A stretch of DNA of 64,000 nt from Anagrus nilaparvatae (taxonomy: Eukaryota; Arthropoda; Insecta; Hymenoptera; Mymaridae), in assembly GCA_022575985.1 (NCBI GenBank), contig JAKSXM010000231.1, positions 27,938,501 through 28,002,500 of the forward strand. The letters are read 5' to 3'. Position 1 is the stretch's first letter. Every line of letters begins with the position of its first letter. The notes under the pieces are model-generated. The model worked only from the letters and a program-made list of their open reading frames with translations. It made no database searches and had not been told where the DNA came from. Positions 15,601 to 24,562 of the stretch are shown here, piece after piece. A program made the translations under genes and the position numbers.

Positions 15601-18600
15601 ACTACAGAATTTTCAAAAAAGTCAAAAAATCAAATTTTTATATATTTCTAATGTCAGATCTCACTGGGGGAAGAATGGAGGGATGAGGGGGTGTGCTTGT
15701 TATACAAAATAAAAATCTTAATATTTCAAACTAAAAACTCTACTCAGTAAGAACTTGGGCTCTGGTTTTCCATTTGTGATCTCCTTCTTGAGCTACAAAC
15801 CTTAGATAAGTGAAATATCAACCCTTAAGGAAGGGTAAATAATATTTTAAATTTAAAAAAAAATTATTTACAATTTACCCAACATTAGGGGCTGATACTC
15901 CTTTATCTAGGGGTTGTGAATAAAAATGGACTTTGAAAATGAAAAGATTGACCCGAAAAACCTGGGTGAGGTTTTTATCCAAAAATATACAGTTTTTTAT
16001 ATCGAAAAATTCATTTGTCTAAGAAATGTCGATTGGACGTTATTAAGTCTTTTGCAATCATTTGAGCAAGAGAAAAAATTCCACTAGTCTCAAGCGAAAT
16101 TCCGCTATCAGCAAATGGAATGACACCAACCTCAAGCGGAATATTTCCGTTTGCGGCATAGTGATATTTTTTTCAGATTTTTTCAGTGCAAAAAAATTCT
16201 GTTTTTACGATTTTTGTATTAACTTTGTAAAAAAATCGTAAGTCTAAAGCAATATCGTGCTTGTAGTATTAGATAATTTTAACAGTAGAAAAATTCAATT
16301 TTGATTAGAACTATATTCGAAAAAAATTAGTATTCGTTATAAGTCTGAGCAAAGTTTAAAATATTTCACTTATTTTATTTAACCCACATAATATTATTCT
16401 AACCTCTAAAATTTAGCATAGAACCAAAAATAAAATCTAATAAATAAAAAAAAAAAAAAGAAACTTGGCTATAATCCTAGATTTTACAAAGTCGAGGTCT
16501 AACTTCAAATATTATTTGCAAAGAAATATAATTCATATTAAAGGTATACAAGCATAAAACATTAAGGAAAGAGAGAGACATTACGCAATTAAATTATTCG
16601 TTAACCTAACCTTTTATCCCCACTTGAAAAATTTTTTTTTTTTTTGTAAAACTCGTTGTAAAAATAACATAGATATATCAAAATCTTAAATATACACATT
16701 CACACACATACAGAGAAATATTTTTTTTAACAGTGAAAAATGAGTAGGAGGAATTTAGAAATACCGGGCCAACACAAGAGGGAACCATGGCTAGTAGTAT
16801 ATCTTACAACATAATACAATAATTATGAAATTCGTTAAAAAGTTTCTAAAAGGTAGACACGATTTATTTTTTTTTTTTTTTTTATTCACATTAAAAAAAA
16901 AAAGTTGAAATTTCTTGGACATCAAAAATATAGATTTTTATTAAATACAATAATTTTTATTTCATAATTTTTATATTAAAATTTTATATTCAATTCATTA
17001 TTATTGTTGTTATTATGCGACCTAATTTTTAACAAAAATTTATTTTATAGATAATTAAACATGAATATTTATTAATTAATGATGATTATGTAAAATTTTA
17101 ATGCTCAAAGAAATTTTTTCTATATGGACGATTCTACGTTATATTGAATGTTTTATAGTATCAATTGGATTCAGAGTTTTTAGGCTGTATTTTCTTGTTT
17201 CATTAAATGGAATTTTTTAAAAATATTTTTTGATTTAAAATATTAATCAGCTTGATTTAGGTATATGGAAAAAACAAAATAAAATTTTTAGCCTTTTGAA
17301 AGTATTTTTCAGTCTTGTTTACTTTTTAAAAAATTTGCTGAAAACCTAAAATATCAGTTTTTTAATTTTAGTAGGATTTGATATCAGTTTTTTTTTATAC
17401 TAAAACATTGAAAAATAGTCTGTTTGCATCAAAGTAGAGAAATCTTGCTGCAAAAATTAGATTTTTACTTGTGGTCAGCGAATTTTTTTCGGGTAAACGA
17501 ATAAAAATGGCTGAAAACCAGTTATTTTGTTTGTTTTGTTCCTTTTTAAATTAAAATCAAAATTTGTTAACTGTACAAGCAAAAAACCCCGATAAAAATC
17601 CTGAAAATTAAATTTCTAAAAATTTAAAAACCATGTACTCCTGTCCATAAATCTAACATCGAGTATATACTTAAAAATCACCGAAAATCACGAAAAAAAT
17701 ACACAGTCAACACACAACGACCATACAGATTAATTTTTGAATAATTGCTTAAGTGTAATGAGGACAAAAATGATTAAATTAAAATTTTATTACAAAATTA
17801 TTGTGTAACATTAAAAAAAATGTATTTAAATTTTAAAAATAACTTATGCTGTATTATGATTTACTCAATCGATCGTATGTAATTTAGCCTAGTTTTTTTT
17901 TACTTTTGACCCTTTACTCTGATATTTGTAAATTAATAAAGTTTTACATTCGGGTTTCTTGTAGATAAAGATTATTTGTCAAATCAATAAATTACAATTC
18001 AGGTTTGTATGTACTATTCGCTATATGGTTTCATTCAGCGATCTACTTTAGATTTTTTATTTGTTACTAGTTTTATATGTATATTAGCCTGTTCGTTATT
18101 ATGAAAAATTAATTCAATTTTTAAAAAATTCTTTGAATTAAATATTTTCACGATAATTTTAAAGTCTAGTGAACTCAAGTAATAAATAAAATTTGTTCAT
18201 ACTTTTTTAAAAATTATTTTTAAATAAAAAATAAAAAATTACGTCACCAAAGTAAATTTCTTATAATTTGTATTTTTTAAAAGAAACGTGCGTACATAAA
18301 ATTAAGAAAAAAATTTTACGTCACGAATTAAAACGAATATCGACCTGTAGCAAAACAATACGTAATGTTATGTTAATTATTTACTCTGCTTTTTTTAACT
18401 ATAGTAGAAGCAAAGTAGAAAAGTTGTACTTAAATTATAGAAATTTTTTTAGTCAATCAAAAACAAAAATTTTTATAAGGATTCAGAGAGAAAGTTTAAA
18501 ATATTGATTTTTAAATATTTTTTTTACTTAATTAATTTTTTTTTTTTGGGTATGCCCACTTGTATTTCTATAAAAATAAACTTGATTTATTTAATAAAAA

Positions 18601-21600
18601 TTATGTAACATGGAAAAAAATAGAAATTTAAGAACAAGACAGAGAGAGAGAGAGAGAGAGATAATAAATTTCAATTGGTAATTAAGTAATCTAAAGCTTT
18701 CACATTTCTTAATGTCAAAAAAAAAATTATTATGAGAATTATTTTTTGAAGTATCAAGAAAGTTATTTTAAAATTAAGACTAAAAAAATTTAATAAAAAT
18801 TGCACTTAATTTTGATAAAAAATTAAATTAAATTCTAGTTTCTTCAAAATTTCTTATAATCTACTAAAATAAATCAATTTAATAAAATTCCAAAAATAAA
18901 TCTAATTATTCTGCTAAAAAAATTAATGAACAAAATAAATTAGCAAAAAATTACAATTAAGAAATTAAAAAATCCATGTAGAATAATGATACAGCATATA
19001 ATATACACAATAAACACATACTGTAGTATAAAAAAAAGCGAAAGTGCCTTTGAGGAGGTTACGCAAGGGCCATTTCGAGATTCGCTTAATGGTTGGGCCT
19101 TGGGGGCCTAGACCCACTTTGCAATATTCCATACACACGTATAAAAAAATACTCAACGTCATGGTATTACATAGCTTTATGCCGGTTCTTATCCAATCGC
19201 TTTTTCTTTTTTAAAGAGAAAAAAAAAATATATGACTGACATTTTTTTTTGCCTTTTTTAATGCTAAAATTTATTTAACTTTTGAATTTTTGTTTGAGTG
19301 AAACTTAGATTTTGTTGTATTTACATATTGTGTTTGATTTTAGATGAACCATTAATATTTAAATTTTAATGATTAATAGAAAAATTTTTTAAATCCTACT
19401 TTCTTTTAATTTGTAATTAAAATTTTTAGTTTTAATTTATTTATTACGAAATTCATAAAAGTGCCTAAGTCTGGTTCTTAGTTGATTTAAGGGAACAGAT
19501 ATGGCGTGAACCAGAAGGGACCAAGTAAGACTCAAAAATTTAATTCATAGAAAGCAAAAAGAGGCTGGGATATTTGCCTCAAAACTTTGTTCTGTCCTTT
19601 GTTTGCTTTTATTTCACTAGGTCGAAAACTTTTTTAGATATTGAACAGAGGGTACGCTCAGTAAATCTTATGAATATTACCCAATCTTGAAAATAATTCT
19701 GGAATTTGTCTTTTTTCAATAATTGTACCGCATTTATCGAATATTTCGAGTTGCACCGATGGCTTAATAGCTTAAAATGTTCGAAATTCTCAAGAGCAAA
19801 TTTTCCGACTTTTTTAAACTAAAAAATTACATTTAACATTTCCTGTTTTACCAAAATATTTACCTATTATAACAAAGAATTTAAAAAATATTTATAAAAA
19901 AGTAAATACTTTGAATTTTAAAGAGTCAGGATAAAAATATACACTCATTTTATGTAGGTTATCAAAAATAATTATCTCAATATTTAAATTCTCTGAATTT
20001 TCCATCTCGCTCTTTTTTAAATAAATAAATAACGTTATTCGTTTTAATTTTTAATTCATATTTTAAGCAAATATTTAAATTATAATTTTTTTTAATCGAT
20101 TTTTTTTGTACAAATAATTTTATTAAATCAAATTTAATTTTTAATTAAATTAATATGTAAATTTTAATAATTTTGTTAATTTGTAAGTTTTTAGATTTAA
20201 AAATAAAATTTTTTTTAATATGAATTGTTATTCTATATTTGTCACGTTGTCTTGTAATTTAATATTATATTTTTCATCTTTTGAGATTATATTATGCATT
20301 TAATTTATGCCAATCTAATTTTATTTTATTTCATTTATTATAAAATTCAGTCTTTAAATTCACTTTAATGCGTTAACTGATAAAATTTTAGTTTATTTGT
20401 TAATGTCGAACTATTTTGAAAATTTTTTGAAAAAATTTTTAAATTTATTTATATTCTCGTTAATATTAGATAATTATGCTTATTTTTTCAAATTTTTGAA
20501 ACTTAATTGTGGTTTTGAGAAATTTAGTATAATAACCAAAATTCGTACTAGGTCAAAAATACAAGTAATTTTTAAATACTTTGGTGCAAATTGGATTTGC
20601 TGTTAAAATAATATAAAAGCTTCAGAATTTTTTGGATTTGGTCAGATTTTGGACAGAGTTGCTGATTCTCACTTTTTCTTTTACTGGATGAAATTTTCGA
20701 ATATTACTTATTGAATCTTCGGATTCCTCAAGAAACAGCACTGTAATTAAAGAAAATTTAGGTCCCAGAAATTCTGTTCAGAATCTGCAAAGTTCCTGCG
20801 CTTAGTTTTTAAGCAAAATTCGTCTAAATCACATACTTTAACATTCATCGTAAATTAGACTTGTAAAGTATAATTTTGGCCATTTTTTAAACTAAATTTT
20901 TTATTTTATTTTCAAATTGTATAAGAAAAAATTATTTAATACTGTAATTTCAGCCCAAAAATTAAGTATAAGAAATAATAAAATAAAATTGTTGTTTAAG
21001 AGATTAAAAAAATAGAGCATTAGTAAAAGCAGTTTTAAAAAAATGTCAAGTAATTACACAGAGTTGAAGTATTACATATAAAATAAGAGTCGTAAAGTAT
21101 TTACCCATCTAATCATTTTTACTCTTACACTTTAGTAGTTAAAGTTAATTGACTTTTTTAAAATTAATGCTCTAATATTCTGTTTTACAAATATAATATA
21201 GTTATACTCTGAGTTAGATTAGCGTTTCTCTGGTTATACGCACTTGACCTGATACTACTATCGATCAAAAAAAGATGTGGACCTCTCGTATTTTTGAAAT
21301 ATTTTCCAGAAAAATGGTCCCAGAATGTTCGGGTAAAAAAAAATCTGTTGACAAATTATCCTTCAATCTCTGTGAAAAATTTTATGATTGTAACTTTATT
21401 AGGAAGGGAGGAACAGCAATAAATGCATCAAAAAAGTAAGAAAAAAAAAATTTTATTTTTTAGGTCGTTTTTAAACGTTTAATTGGTGCATTAAAAATTA
21501 TTTTAAATTAACCAAATTTTAACTGCAGGTTCTTTAACCCTTTAACTTCAGGGGAGCGTTGGAATTTTCAAAAAATATTAACAAATAAATTGTTTATAAC

Positions 21601-24528
21601 AATTTAAGCTAAAATCGCTTCTGCTTATCGTAGAAACGTAATTCTTTTTTTAAATGACAGGTAATCATGCCTGGATTACAGTTTTAGAATTTGGTCAACG
21701 TCAGAATATTGATTTGATAACAGTATCCAAAAAACGAGTGAATTTTTATGAATAGAATGCTAATAAATAAGCCCCATTGTTCATTAATAACTTAAAGAAT
21801 ATAAAAATTTATGATCTAAGCACCCGGAGATATCCTTGAGTTTTTTTAAGAATTAGGGTATGCGTAACAGATATGGAACCTGCAACATCGTCAGGAAAAA
21901 CCGAGGGAAAACTTCTTTTTAAGCAAGATTTAAGGCATGTATGCCCTTTTCAGAGTTTTCTTGTCTAATTAAGTTCTTAATTTATATTAAAAATGAGTTT
22001 GTCTTGATCGTAATATGTATTCAATAATACATTCGCTTACCTTGTTTCTTTAAAAAATATAAAGATATTGGCAGGTGTTTAGGTCATAAACTTTTTTATT
22101 CATCAGGTTATTAATGAACAATGGGGCTTATTTATTAGCATCCTATTCATAAAAATTCACTCGTTTTTTGGATACTGTTATCAAACCAATATTCTAACGT
22201 TGACCAAATTCTAAATCTGTAATCCAGGCATGATTACCTGTCATTTAAAAAAAGAATTACGTTTCTACAATAAGCAGAAGCGATTTTAGCTTAAATTGTT
22301 ATAAACAATTTATTTGTTAATATTTTTTGAAAATTCCAACGCTCTCCTGAAGTTAAAGGGTTAAAGAACCTGCAGTTAAAATTTAGTTAATTTAAAATAA
22401 TTTTTAATGCTCTAATTAAACGTTTAAAAACGACCTAAAAAATAAAATTTTTTTTTTCTTACTTTTTTTGTGCAATTATTGCTGTCCCTCCCCTCCTAAT
22501 AAAGTTATATTCATAAAATTTTTTACAGAAATCGAAGGATAATTTGTCAACAGATTTTTTTGTACCCGAACATTCTGGGACCATTTTTCTGGAAAATATT
22601 TTAAAAATACGAGAGGTCCACATCTTTTTTTGATCGATAGTATGCTCGTCAATTTATTTGAGTGTACATAAACAAAAGTAAATTTTTTAATTGTTACTTT
22701 AGTTAAAGTCTCATAATTATTAGTTTTATGCAAGTGGATATTTAAAATTTTATTTTTTTTTTCAAATCAATTTATTACAATTTATTGATCAAACGAGTTA
22801 TTAATTTACGAGAAACAGAGTTTATTTTCTGTTCAATTATATGCAACATTAACATTCAGTTTTGAGTTTTTAATTACTTATTTCTTACAATTTCTTTTTT
22901 GTTTTTTGAAATACGGTTGGGACACGAGTTCTGAAGAGAACAGTTCAATGAAGTTGGCTAATCTTCAGCTAAAAAAACTAAAAGTATGACACCTCAGAAT
23001 CAAGCTTAGAATAGCCTAGATTTTTTAATTAAGCCAAAACATACTTGGTTTACATTTGAAATTTTTTCGTATCAGGATTCTCAATGAGTAAGTCGCGCCA
23101 TGAAAATACCGCCGTTTACCCGCGCTTTTATTTCTAGGTTATATGAATTTAGGCGAGGGTAAACGGCGAAACTTTAATGACCTGACCCTCCAAATCTAGA
23201 TACTGAAAAATGTTCAATATAAAGTTAGTATATTTTGGCCAAACCAAAAATTTATGCTATTTAGAGGCGTCAAACTTTCACTTTTTTTCCAAAAATTAGC
23301 CAACTTTGTGGACCCATAACTTTTTCCAGAACCGTAGCCAAAAAAATTTGCTACTGAATATATTTAGATTTTGGCTAACTCTGTGTAAAAATTCTGAAAA
23401 ATTCAGTTCGTACAAGTCACACGCACTTTTTAACCATTGCTATTTGTGCAACTAAAATTTCGATTTCCCAACGTTTTACAAAATTAGCGAATTCATAAGA
23501 CAAAATTTTGAAGAATTTTCAATGAAATAGTTAGGATATTGAAAGTTTAGAAGGTTTCACTACAATCAATTATTGAATTACCAAGATTTTAGAAATTATT
23601 TAAGGAATCAAGTTAATTCAAATATTTAAAAGACTATTTGTGTCTATATGAATCGGGCTTTATCTTTAATTTTATTTGTCAGACTGTAAATTATTGGGAA
23701 ATAAATAATTATAAATTTTTTGTTTTAAAATGAATTTTAAAATGAATTTTTCGTTCGAAACCATAAATTTTTTTTTTTTAAGATATACAGCTAGTTTTTT
23801 CAGAATACAACAATCTTTTAGCCAATAGTCCATTATTTTCGAGTTGTGAACCATTTTATGATAATTTACTTAAATTTAAAAACAAGTATCGAATTCAATT
23901 AAAATTTACTTTTGCAACAAGTGTAAGAAAATAAATACATGCAAAAAATAACCTAAATAAAAATAAAAAAAGTTCGATTCAGCCTTGGGTTCGACAACAT
24001 TAAATAATCCAAAAATTAGAATAAGTCATTTGAAATTTTATTAATGAGCTTTTTTTAAATAAAAACAAATTTTAAAAATGGTAAACACTTGTCAAAATAA
24101 CTTCTGCAACCATTTGATAGTTAAATTATTGTCAAGTGAAATATTTTTATTGAATTTTCAAGTTATTTGATTTAAGGGCTCTTGAATCATATTAGTTCGA
24201 GTTTTATTTGCAAACTAGTACCTTAAAATCTTTGGTGTAAATATGTTCTGTCGAAGTTTTGAAAATAAATTACAATTCTACCGATTGTCATTTAGTTTTT
24301 TGAACTCAAAAAAAATATTTAAGCTTAAATAGGAATTTTTATCCAATGTATTTACAAAGCTAGGTAAAAAGTTTAGTTTTTCCGAATTTTCACGTTACTC
24401 TAACATTAAAAAAATTAATTATGGTAAATAATAATAATAATAATAATAAAGCTCTCCCATTTATAATAATAAATATTACAGGAGCCCTCGGCCTTGATGG
24501 CTGGCTTTGCTTTTAACGTTCTTGAATA

Positions 24529-24562
<34 letters not shown>

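Noticed and set aside
19035..19200. GC-richer patch as a tRNA or other small RNA gene
   Set aside because: No A-box/B-box pair or cloverleaf could be built, and no clean precursor hairpin.
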